Shown in pieces: positions 45,992 to 56,617 of a DNA stretch of 64,000 nt. This DNA is from Steromphala cineraria (Eukaryota > Mollusca > Gastropoda > Trochida > Trochidae). The stretch is taken from positions 62,194,575 through 62,258,574 of the forward strand of contig OU744725.1 of NCBI GenBank assembly GCA_916613615.1, written 5' to 3'. The position numbers and the translations under genes were made by a program. The number at the start of each line of letters is the position of its first letter. Position 1 is the stretch's first letter. The notes beneath the pieces were generated by a model that was not told the origin of the DNA, did not search any database, and worked only from the letters and a program-made list of their open reading frames with translations.

Positions 45992-47466
45992 AACTGAACG
46001 CCATAGGAAATGTTACACCTCTTTCAATTTGAATATCATAAAAAGTGACGTGTTCAGAGGAATTGTTGTGTTGTAACACTCCATCAGTTTAGTGTTTTGT
46101 GCTAAAATAGCAGACCTGTAACATTAATGGTTAATAAGGTTATCTCCAGTTCTTCATGGGTGGGGTCAATTGTCCTATTTCCGATCATGCATAAAAACAA
46201 CAAAATCAAAGAATAATCATTAGTTTGATGACAAATTGTATGTGATCAGTATCTGATATGTCCGCCGTTGGCATTCAAACATGCCTGAACTCTTCGTCTC
46301 ACAGAAAACGTCAGTCGTCTGATGAAAGCATGTGATATGTGCCCTTATTCGCCCATCAATGCAGCAATACGTTATTGATGTGTGTGTGGTTGGTGTCGAC
46401 GTTGACGGATCCTTCGATCGATGTATTCCCAGAGGTGCTCGATGGGATTCATATCGGGCAATCTAGCAGACCAAGGCAAAACGTGGACGTTGTTGACGTT
46501 GGGGTACTGTAAAGTCACTCTGGCTATATGAGGACGAGCATTCCTGGGGACTGATTCGGTGTCCAAGTGCAGTAGAAGATGCCAGGCGGCTTAAAAGCGT
46601 TTCCTGAGATGCAGTTGAAGAAGATACCGGTCTCCGTTTTGGGTTGTCACTGGCGGCCTACCGCTTCTAGCTCAGTCTCGAGTCGATCAAGTCTGTTGTA
46701 GACGTCCACACGGCCTTAGAATGATGAGACGATGACATCCGAATGCAGCAGCGACTTGTCAATCAGTGGACGCAGTCTACAGCATTCCAATCGCTCTTTC
46801 CCGCTCTTCAGTTGTTAATCTCGGCATTGTAATCGAATAATGGTGTGAAATAATGAATACAGGGGCCTTTTATACCCGTTACCATCTGGTTTCACATGCA
46901 TTTCATGCGTGGTAAAAATTCTATGGCTACGTTTTGGTGCCATGATCTTTCTGATGAAAACTAAAACGTTTAAGAAGTTCACTATTTAGAAAGATTTAGA
47001 AACAAATCTAGGCCGTAAACATGGGCCAAAGCTTCCTAAAACAGTCGAAGCACATTTTTAACAAAAACGTTTTCTTAAAATCTTATGGTTGTGTTTAGAA
47101 TAGAAAAATAACAAATCTCAATATTCCGTCATTTTCAGACAAAATAACAAATAAACGTTTCCAAAAACATGACTTATTTCCTTTTTTTTTGTGAATGTGC
47201 ATTCATTATCAAAGAAAACAAAGTCAGTTTGGTTAATTTTTACAATTTTAACATCAGTTATTGCATGATCGGAAATAGGACAATTGACCCCACGCATGAA
47301 GAAGTGGCGATAACTTATCAACCATTATAGGTACAGGTCTGCTATTTTAGCACTCAACATTAAACTAAAGGAGTGTTACAACACAACAAAGCAAATTACT
47401 CTGAACACGTCACTTTTTATGATATTCAAATTCAAAGAGGTGTAACATTTCTTTTGGCGTTCAGTT
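45992..47466 (-). mobile_element. Tc1/mariner-like transposon with long TIRs, transposase disrupted
   Basis: TIRs of about 200 bp: 45992-46195 ('aactgaacgccataggaaat', 'gttacacctc') are mirrored at 47268-47466 ('tttggcgttcagtt'). TA dinucleotides flank both ends (45990-45991 and 47467-47468). Minus-strand remains of transposase run from MPRLTTEERERAIGML (about 46826) through GRPPVTTQNGDRY and LHLRKRF to NARPHIARV (about 46540) and LPDMNPIEHLWEYIDRR. The catalytic part between LRKRF and ARPH is mostly deleted and there are stops, so it cannot encode an active enzyme. Confidence 0.85.
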
Positions 47467-47795
47467 TATATCACATCAAAGGATTGTGCAAGAAAGATAT
47501 AAACTTTATAAACACACAATTAAGCAACAACGATATGTTTCCGGAAAACAAATACATATTCTAGGTAGCTATAAATTAAGAAATCATATCATTGATCACT
47601 TTGCTTGACCACAGACAACAAAATGATAATTTAAACACGATGTACATGGTAAAATAAAACTAATGTTGCATAATATTTTGTGAGGAGTATATTTTGATGT
47701 AGGTCATTTTATGTGCAATATGTCAATCTGCTTTAATTGAATGCTTTTAAAGATAATATTATATCCTGAGTGCTGTCATGGGACTAGTACTCTCC

Positions 47796-48097
47796 CATTA
47801 TCTCCACACAGAGGCAGATCAATTTATGAAATGTTGATCGGATCTCTGTTCTTATTAGACGAGTTTGTGGGATAGAATGGGAGATGCCTGATTGGATGCA
47901 ACGTTAGTTTTGAAATCACCGACGATGTCCTAGAATCATCATTCCATGCGTTAACATTTGCTAAAAAAATCAAACGGACTGTGGTGCATTTTTTCTGCAA
48001 AGGAAAACTGCCGAAAACCACGGATTTAGGCTAATTCGAACAGAGGTACGTAGGATCAACATTTTATGACTTGTTCTACCTCTGTGGGGAGAAAATG
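47796..48097 (+). mobile_element. CACAGAGG-family TIR element
   Basis: The left end 'cattatctccacacagagg' and the right end 'cctctgtggggagaaaatg' are inverted copies. The interior is shorter than in other copies. Confidence 0.82.
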
Positions 48098-48214
48098 CTA
48101 TCCTGCTAGACGATGTATGCTCGCCGTGACTATCTCCGGTAAACCTCCGTTCACTCGGTAACTGCGGAGCGTAGGGGAGCTACCGAGGCGAGCATGATCG
48201 TCTAGCTATCCTGC
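48097..48214. mobile_element. 98-bp TIR element with a 10-bp target duplication
   Basis: The direct repeat GCTATCCTGC stands at 48097-48106 and 48205-48214. Between them, 48107-48204 begins 'tagacgatgtatgctcgcc' and ends 'ggcgagcatgatcgtcta'. The interior also holds imperfect inverted motifs ('cggtaaacctccg', 'cggagcg'). Confidence 0.82.
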
Positions 48215-49235
48215 ATGACATGAGAATGTTTCTTGTTGAGGCATAGGTTAATATAAATGTTCTGAATATACATGAACATGTCAAGTTTCTAAATAGACAA
48301 AACGTATTATTGCTGACATAGGGCCTTTATTCTGAACGAGTAGAGGTACTGTTCAAGCTGAAACAACAATCCGTATGCACCTCAGAAAATATATTCCTGT
48401 ACAACTTTCTAAATTCAAATGTTCATTATTTTGTATATGTTATAATTTTAGTATTCAACGAATTTCTTAATTGTACAATGTATCAGCTTCGCACATTTGC
48501 ATAACAATTACATGAAGAGCACAATGAAATACTTAAATATCTTGGCCCTATCAACATCCAAAAACTCCATTCGCCGCAGCAAGCACATTTTGACCGTAAC
48601 CAAACAATCAAATCTCGTGCAGTATATTAAAATCCGGAGAACTTCCGGTACAGTAATGCTACTTATCCGGACCATGAACCGGACCACATCCGAAATCTGT
48701 AAATACTTAAATCTGTCTGTAACACGTATGATTAAAGTAGACTTATGTATGCTATAAATGCCTTACTATTGGTACATCTGCTCGTTCGAAGAGGTCAACT
48801 CGATATGTTTTGATTATTAGTATTTTGAATGTTTGTTCAGTCTTGTTGTAATTGAATGTAAGTTCACAAACTTATTGAACAGGGATAGCCATAATCGTAT
48901 TCAAAGAATGGTGAAAGATCAAACGTTAACATGTGCGCCTAAAGGTTATATCAAAAGATGGTGTTACACAATTACCGTTTTAATAAATCGTTCAAAATAA
49001 ATTTAATTTCTTCGGTTTATGCACATTCTCGATTCGTACAAAACTTTTAAAAATGAGTTCTTATATGCATAGACTCGAAATAAATTCAGTTAGATTGGAG
49101 GTGAGGGAAACTGATCAAAAGCTTCATTACTTGAATTGTTGTTGCATGCATCAATAGATACAAGGAAGTCTATATTATTACTACTGATCATAGTTTATCT
49201 TTTTTCTGGATGATCAACTCATATCATCAGATTAC
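48215..49235. other. Intergenic; parts recur at 57055-57228
   Basis: Segments near 48258-48308, 48726-48757 and 49122-49232 match the shortened copy at 57 kb. The 86-codon open frame at 48497-48757 has no recognisable motif. Confidence 0.5.
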
Positions 49236-49239
49236 AGAA

Positions 49240-49565
49240 AAAAAAATGCACAAAGTAAACAAAGTGGAATGTCAGTTAATCGTAGTAAAACAAAAATTCT
49301 TATTTTTGGGACCTTTAAGGGATTATGAAAAGTGTTACTTAAATGGTAATCTTATTGAAACTGTAACTGTTTATAAATATCTTGGACTTGTATTTACTCC
49401 CAAACTTGTATAGAGTAAAGCTCAAAGCTATCTGGTTTCTCAAGCTAATAAGGCAATTTTCTCTATAAATGCTTTTCAGAGAAAAATGGGAAGAGTAAAT
49501 TGTAAAGATTTGTTTAAAATATTTGATGCAATGGTTACCCATACCCATGGAAGCGCATTGCTGCC
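49240..49565 (+). pseudogene. LINE reverse transcriptase C-terminal remnant
   Basis: Residues YLNGNLIETVTVYKYLGLVF, then after a stop SYLVSQANKAIFSI and NCKDLFKIFDAMV, match the palm-to-thumb stretch of LINE reverse transcriptases (the Y-K-Y-L-G motif, Q-A-x-K-A, F-K-I-F-D). Short and broken. Confidence 0.7.
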
Positions 49566-49589
49566 AGCAGTGGGAAAAAAATACACAAC

Positions 49590-50035
49590 GTCTAATAAGA
49601 TGATAGTTTCATCTAATTAGATATTAGTTTCATCTAATTAGAAGATTGTTTCATCTAATTAGAAGAAAGTTTCATCTAATTAGACGATAATTTCATCTAA
49701 TTAAATGATAGTTTCAAAGTCTAATTAGATGATAGTTTCGACTAATTAGATGGTAGTTTCGTCTAATTAGAAGAAAGTTTAATCTAATTAGATGATACAT
49801 TAATATAATAAGGTATTGTTTTAACGTCTAATTAGATGTAAGTATCATCTAATTAGATGTAAGTATCATCTAATTAGATGTAAGTATAATCTTATTAGAT
49901 GTAAGTAAAATCTAAATAGATCATACTTTCATCTAGTAAGATAATAGTTTCGTCTATTTAGATGATAGTTTCGTCTAAATAGATGATAGTTTCGTCTAAT
50001 TAGATGATAGTTTCGTCTAATTAGATGATACTTTC
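49590..50035. repeat. TCTAATTAGATGATAGTTTC minisatellite
   Basis: About 20 units of 19-21 bp, most with the palindrome 'tctaattaga' followed by 'tgatagtttc' or 'tgtaagtatca'. Units vary by a few bases. Confidence 0.92.
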
Positions 50036-50049
50036 AAAGCGAGTGCATT

Positions 50050-50830
50050 ACCCTTGTGCATTGATGACTTGATGGACCCTCCTCAACATGGCACGTATCA
50101 GTTTCTGTTTGACTTGTACAGGAATGTGCTGTCCTTCCTGATGCAGTGCTGCATCGACCTCTGGCACGGTTTGAACAGGAGGATCTTTTCTATTTATACG
50201 GCTATATACCAAGAATATCCCATAGATGTTCTACCGAGTTCAAGTCGGGACTGTAAGCAGGCCACGGTAGCATTGTTATGGCTTCCCTTTGTAGAATCTG
50301 TGTTACCACTCTGACTCTGTGGGGTCTAGCATTGTCATCCATGTAAACTGGTCATGTACGAAGAGGGTTGTTGTTTAAATATGGAATTACCACAGGGAGA
50401 AGGATGTTATCTCGATATTTCTTAGCATTGAGTTTACCTTGAACTGTAAAAGGGTCGAGTTAACAACCTTAGGAGACACAACCCTATATCATCACAAAGT
50501 CATCACCACACTGATAGGTTGGTTGGACATATTCACATGTTTGAGTGGTCTACGTGCCCTATTAACCTGCTGCTCGAAGGCGATTCCTAACGGTTGATAT
50601 TGAAACCCTCCTGTTGGTAATCCAGTTATCCCTCAGTACTGGGGCACTAATGAAGGGGAGGCGTCCAGAACACGGTCTTTCATGTCATTGGTTTGGACAT
50701 GTTATTCCCAAACGTGTCTTAACGCTGTGGTAATACTCTGCAGGACATTCACGCATATCAATTATTCGTCATCTTTCCCCTATTGATAATCTACGCCTTA
50801 CGATAACTGAATCTCAAACTCACATGCAAT
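50050..50830 (-). pseudogene. Tc1-like transposase remnant
   Basis: The minus strand encodes VYMDDNARPHRVRVVTQIL, then LPWPAYSPDLNSVEHLWDIL, the conserved second and third acidic-residue regions of Tc1 transposases. A stop follows directly. Weak similarity continues toward 50830 with many breaks. Confidence 0.78.
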
Positions 50831-51338
50831 CATTTGTTCGAGATAACAGGCATAAAAAAATTTCCATATCATTTTGATCAAATTGTTGAAAAGTAATACC
50901 CAATTGAAATAAGTGGCGATTAACTTATTATTCTGAATATATATATATATAAACCAAAGAAAACATCAAAGTGGATGTTGCCTTACGTTATGGAGCAATT
51001 GGATTCAACAAACCGACTACTAAGATACAAAATGATACAATTAAAATGTGTACAACATGGTTTGTTATTTGATACATGACATTCCTCCACATGTCACAAT
51101 GGCATTATCACCATTGCTGTTAGATGTGATACTGTATATGAACAGTGTATGCCACTTATGGAGGAAGGAGGTCGACAACTACCTGATTCTCTTGATGTAG
51201 GAGATCTCTTATATAAGTATTTATGCAGAGAAATTCTTTGAGGCCTATAAGACAACTGAACTGTACTGGTGCAATCAATAATTTACGTATACAATATTTA
51301 CATACATGTATGTTATGGTGTATTATTTCTGTATTTAG
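50831..51338. other. Intergenic, nothing recognised
   Basis: AT-rich sequence with a short AT run near 50940. No gene seen. Confidence 0.35.
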
Positions 51339-51440
51339 AGGTTATAACATGTCAATTTTCATATCATACCTCATATCAGCTTGAGGGCCACAGGCCAGAG
51401 GTATGGGGTATGATATGAAAAGGGCCATTTTGTAACCTTT
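51339..51440. repeat. Foldback palindrome, same family as 40269-40396
   Basis: The arms 'ttttcatatcatacctcata' and 'ggtatgatatgaaaa', with outer 'aggttataacatgtca' and 'ccattttgtaacct', match the other copy in inverted orientation. The loop is very short ('gccacaggcc'). Confidence 0.8.
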
Positions 51441-52365
51441 TTAACAATTATCATAGTTTTTTCTAAAGCAAAACTATTATTTTACGCAAAATTACTGATA
51501 ATTTGTTTTGAAAAATAAGTGATTAATTATTACAAAACGATCACACTTTAAAGAGTTCAGTTTGAGAAAGATTATGTGAGGAGCTCCAATTATTCAAATA
51601 TATTCATAGCTCTAGATTACACGCCGTTCTTGTCATAGTGACGTCAAGAACATTTGTTTAATGATGCAAGGGACATAAAATCATCAGGATCCAGACTACA
51701 ACAATTGTTGGTATGTAATATGTGATATGTACACATGTTCACAAATAAATATATGTCACTTCTTATATTTTAGCCTTTTGGTGATGGATATAGATTATCA
51801 ACCAAGTAACTGTGTCACACGTTTTGACGAAACAAGTGCAAATTTTTTTTTCCAAACAAAGAAAGACTCATTTAACAGACACATTGTAAGAGTTCCGTTA
51901 ATAATTGCATGAAACATTTCGATAGTTTATTTTATACAAAAGTTGTGCCCTTTAAATCACATATGATTTAACTTTTTCAGTCCTCGACCTTTTTTGAATA
52001 AGAGATAGAACATAATGTGATTGGGTAACATAATAAATGTATTGTAGAGACATTGATTTATTTGAACAGAGACATAACAGAACTGACGTACCAAAAAGAT
52101 TTATTCTAAGCTAAAATCAGCATTTTCACAAAATAAAACACCGAGCAACATTCTCCTTTTCAGTCAAATGCGGTTTTAAAAGTAAAAACATTTCGAGCAC
52201 TTATGCTTCATGGAAATGCCTCGTTCCTATCTTAGAAATACACAAATCAAGAAAAAAAACTTTATTTCTCCAACTTCAAAGAAACACACTATTTAGTCAT
52301 GACAGGTTACCATGCCAAGTGCAAATGTTTTATTTTACTCATGTTTCTTGTGAAACATTATTGTT
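51441..52365. other. Intergenic, nothing recognised
   Basis: AT-rich sequence with one TGACGTCA at about 51639. No coding feature supported. Confidence 0.35.
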
Positions 52366-52729
52366 TTAAAGGGGCAGTAGCACGTTTATTGATATTTTTA
52401 TATTTTACATTTTTCACCTATAATTTAACGTCAATGCTGAATGGATTATTTTGACAGTGTCAAAAGTCTCATTACACAAGCCAATCATCCATAATCAGAG
52501 GACAAAGTATGAAGATTAACATAAATTCCATTGGCGGCCATTTTGTGTGATCACCTTTAATTCATTTTGTGTAAGAAAAAGGAATCGCACGACTAAACTT
52601 TACATTATATATTTGAATTATTACTGCTCCATTTAGTTTAAATACATTGTCTTTCAATTGGAACTATTAATTTTCATTTTCCTGACATCACCTTACATTC
52701 CCCTTAAAAACGTGCTACTGCCCCTTTAA
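52366..52729 (+). mobile_element. TTAAAGGGGCAG TIR element
   Basis: Full copy with intact TTAA-bounded ends. Confidence 0.88.
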
Positions 52730-52862
52730 TAGACAGACAGAAGAGCTTTATTTCGACTTAGATGAAAGTATGAACTAATTAGATGAAACTATCGTCTATT
52801 AGGCAAAAGTGCTTGTATTATGGGCCTGTGGCCTTTTACTGAATAGATATGTCTGTCTATTA
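52728..52862. repeat. Short inverted repeat element
   Basis: 'aatagacagacag' at the left and 'tgtctgtctatta' at the right are inverted copies about 135 bp apart. The interior includes 'taattagatgaaactatcg', resembling the 49.6-kb minisatellite. Confidence 0.45.
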
Positions 52863-53832
52863 TCAGTTTAGATTATATAAATTGCTCCAGGGGAATTCTT
52901 GGCCCTTTAATGTCCTTCATCTCCATTCATCTGTGGCCATACCTCGAGTTTGTTCATATAAGTACAAAAATGTCATTTTCAGAAAATAAGATAATGCAGG
53001 TGGTAAAGAATGCTTCATGTGGTTCCTTAACCGCCATTGATGCATAAAATGCTGTTCCAATATACAATTTATAAGATTCTGGAAAATATAAATTTATATC
53101 TGAAGTTTCATCAACCAATATCCTGATAATCTGAGAATGTTGATGTTGGCAATCATATTCAATCTGAGCGACATTTAACATTTTTTTTAAACAAAATCAT
53201 TACATTGTACATAACTACTTTCCTTTAACTACGTCAAGAGTGTATTAATTGAGATTGATATGCTCCTTGCTGAGGTTCAGTGAAGGAAATGTGTTAATGT
53301 TTAGTTTGAGCGCGGCTTAACAATAACCTTTATCAATCTTTGATGCAAATATATTTCAAGATATTTCAAAAGAAGGAGGTATTAGTTAGAAGATATTATG
53401 AGAGTGTTAATAAATAACGGACACAACTATTTGTGATATGCCCATATAGGTTAAAATATGCATACGTACCGAAATCAAGTATTCTGGTTCAATTTTAAAA
53501 GGAAGAATTGGTTTTTCAAACGGACATTGTATATAAGGAAGAGTAAACACAGGAAGATTCCGGCTGGATCAATATTCTTAAATACGGTATATTCATTTGA
53601 CCATTATATCGGTTTATTCAAGTAGGAATTCACCATATCAAAGAAGATTTATCAAGTCAATACCATCCGATGTTTACTCTATCTTGTATATATTAATTGT
53701 ACATGACCATTTTTATAAAAGACCGTTCAGTCTCTCTTTATGTTTTGATGACCCTTTCCAATGTTAACTATTCCATACTTTTTGTTCGAGATTAAACATT
53801 AAAAACCGAATAACCAAAAGCAATCATAGACG
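52863..53832. other. Intergenic, nothing recognised
   Basis: 52863-52912 matches 57225-57273. The remainder has no recognised gene. Confidence 0.4.
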
Positions 53833-54195
53833 TAAAGGGGCAGTAGCACGTTTTTAGGGGGACTATAAGGTGATGTCAAGAAAATGAAAATTAATGGTTC
53901 CAATTGAGAGACAACGTATTTAAACTAAACGAAGCAGTAATGATTCAAATATATAACGTAAAGTTTAGTCATGCGATTCCTTTTTCTTACACAAAATGAA
54001 TTAAAGGTGTTCACACAAAATGGCCGCCAATGGATTTTATGTGAATCTTCATACTTTGTCCTCTGACTATGGATGATTGGTTTGAGTAATGAGATTTTTG
54101 ACACTGCAAAAATAATACATTTAGTATTAACTTACAATTATCAAAGAAAAATTTAAAATATAAAATTATCAAAAAACGTGCTACTGCCCCTTTAA
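53833..54195 (-). mobile_element. TTAAAGGGGCAG TIR element, reverse orientation
   Basis: Full copy with both terminal repeats intact. 'aaatggccgccaatgg' marks the interior. Confidence 0.88.
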
Positions 54196-56600
54196 GGACC
54201 TCACCTGGGTAGGAATTGTGCAGTCAACTCTAACGTTGTAGCAAGGATTCTGATGATACAATGCCCGTTCAGGGCTCAAACATGCCCGTTCAGAGCCAAC
54301 ACTTGGGGTCAGCGTAAATATATATTGCCAATTTTCTAAATACATCTTGCATCATTTTATGATCACTTGCAAACCAATTCACTACGATTTTGATGACATC
54401 TTGTGCTTCTATTTACTCAAATATTTTTCACACTGAACCTAATTGAAATAATCTTTTTATATCATAAAAGCCACTTTAATAAAGATTTGATCATAGGGAG
54501 GTACCTCATACTGATAGCGAAAATGGAACTATAAACACCAATTTAACACCTTAAAACCAAATTTTTCCTTCGTTCAGAGAAAAATAAAATTAAATAGCGT
54601 TTGACATGAATGAATCAAACCATTCACTAACTCTAAAACTCTGTCATATTTCTCAGTTAAATTCAAATTTTAATGATTAGATGCATGTCAAACTTGCTTT
54701 ATTAATTCATACTAAGCTTAACATATTTGATAAGATCAATCATAAATCAATCATAAGGTCACATCCTAGGATAGTACAACTGTATGATAACCACATAGAC
54801 GTATTGAGCAACAACCTTTGAGACATCAGCTAAATCGTTTCCGTTTGAATTCAACAAAATTTCAATAAAAGAATTTACATTTCCTTTTGATTAAAAACAA
54901 TTCAGATGAATAAATCATTGGTTTCCCCGTGTCATTTCGTTGAATTGTTTTCAGTGGGATACTTAAAATATCATAGATAAGTATGGACTTAAATTTCATA
55001 ATTTACCCCGTCGAAACAACGAGCATCGTATCATATCAACAGAACTACATTGTACATTGCTTCGTCGTTACATCTTTCATCTGTCGTTACCAACATCTTA
55101 TATGTCAAACTTTTTGTAAGTTACCAGCATCCAAGAGCGATGTTTAAATTGCTCACTCACAAGACGTGGACTTTTATATCAAATTAAATATCAAATATTT
55201 CAGTGGATCAAATCTATTTACACCATCAATAGAAGATAAAAAAAACCACTTACAAAACTGTTTTAACATGTAAAATACTCGCGAGCGATCTTTCCTTCCG
55301 CCATCTTGGGATGTTGGTAAAGATCGTTACCAGCATCACCTTGATACAGTGGAACTGGCTAGAAAGTATCAGTTATATGCTAATCAGCTGAGTAGAGGGA
55401 CAATAGAGAGAATAAAATGGCGATCTTGATAAAAAAAATCTGACAATTAGTGAAACGTAATTTCAAAAAGTATCTTTATATAAACTTGACTTGTATTCAT
55501 GAACATACCACGTGACTGTGATTAAAATCTCAATACATACGATTTCTATATAAACAATTGTCATTATTTATCTTTTTGGACCGAAAATGTGGGTGTTTTG
55601 AATAATTATGATCATCATTAATTATTGACATTCAGAAGTCAGACAGACATTGTAAATAAGGCATCCGGATCGAATAAAGGAGAGTTACATTTTCGTGTTA
55701 TGAATAATAGTACAAATGTATAGACCTAGATTTAAAAACCTCACCACGAAGATCTTGTGCATAGTCTTAAACAAATAATTAACAGGGGGTGTCTTTTTGA
55801 TGTCTACAAGAATCAATAATTGGTACATGTTGACAATAATCATAGTCAGTAGAAAGGTTGAGACTAATTGTAATGTATCAGAACAAGTCCATCCATAAGA
55901 ATTTTAATCATGTTACATTATTACTCAATAATAACAATAGAAATAAAGTAATTAAACCCATTCATAACATCAGTAATCGAAAGAATACAATGAAGTCAGC
56001 TATTTTCATTTCATTTGTTAATGAGAATATAAATTAACAAAAACTTGTATGTTTTCATATTTATTCCTCCAGATTTAACAGTCTTCAACGAGTCTCCTTT
56101 CAGTCAACTGGGGTGTCACGGCTGAAATAATTTTAAAGAAGAAAGTAATTATCTCTATTCACTATCAAAAGACCACAATCACTTGAGGCATGAGTATTGC
56201 TCATATACTATATATTAGAACAAGGCTTTCCAACCGCCATGTTGATCCCCGAAATAAACATATTTACAACGTATTCTTTTGGTGACATCGGCTACATATC
56301 GCCTGTAACCGGTTTCCAAATTCCTTTTTTTTCATTCGACATCAATATTACATATATGTCACCCTCATAATTGGAGCGAATTTAATTGTATCAGGCGAGT
56401 CTTACGACGTCATCAGAAAACGGCAGTGCCCATATATAGTCAAAAGGTCACGACCTCCTCTCTCATTGGTCACCATTTGTATGTTTGGGCTTTTGGACCA
56501 TTAAGAGGTCGCGACCTTTTGACACTATTTCGAACTAATAGTTTTCTGTATTATCAATTGTTCTGTGAATCTTTGACCTTTCTACAACTAAAACATCTTG
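54196..56600. other. AT-rich intergenic stretch
   Basis: No gene, RNA or clear repeat recognised in 2.4 kb. It forms the 3' flank of the C-type lectin gene. Confidence 0.4.
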
Positions 56601-56617
56601 AATCTTGAATCTAGAAC

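Noticed and set aside
48497..48757. 86-codon plus-strand frame with many Thr and Arg
   Set aside because: No recognised motif, and the locus is partly a repeated segment also found shortened at 57 kb.
50054..50314. Plus-strand 86-codon frame
   Set aside because: The minus strand here carries clear Tc1 transposase motifs; the plus frame is its shadow.
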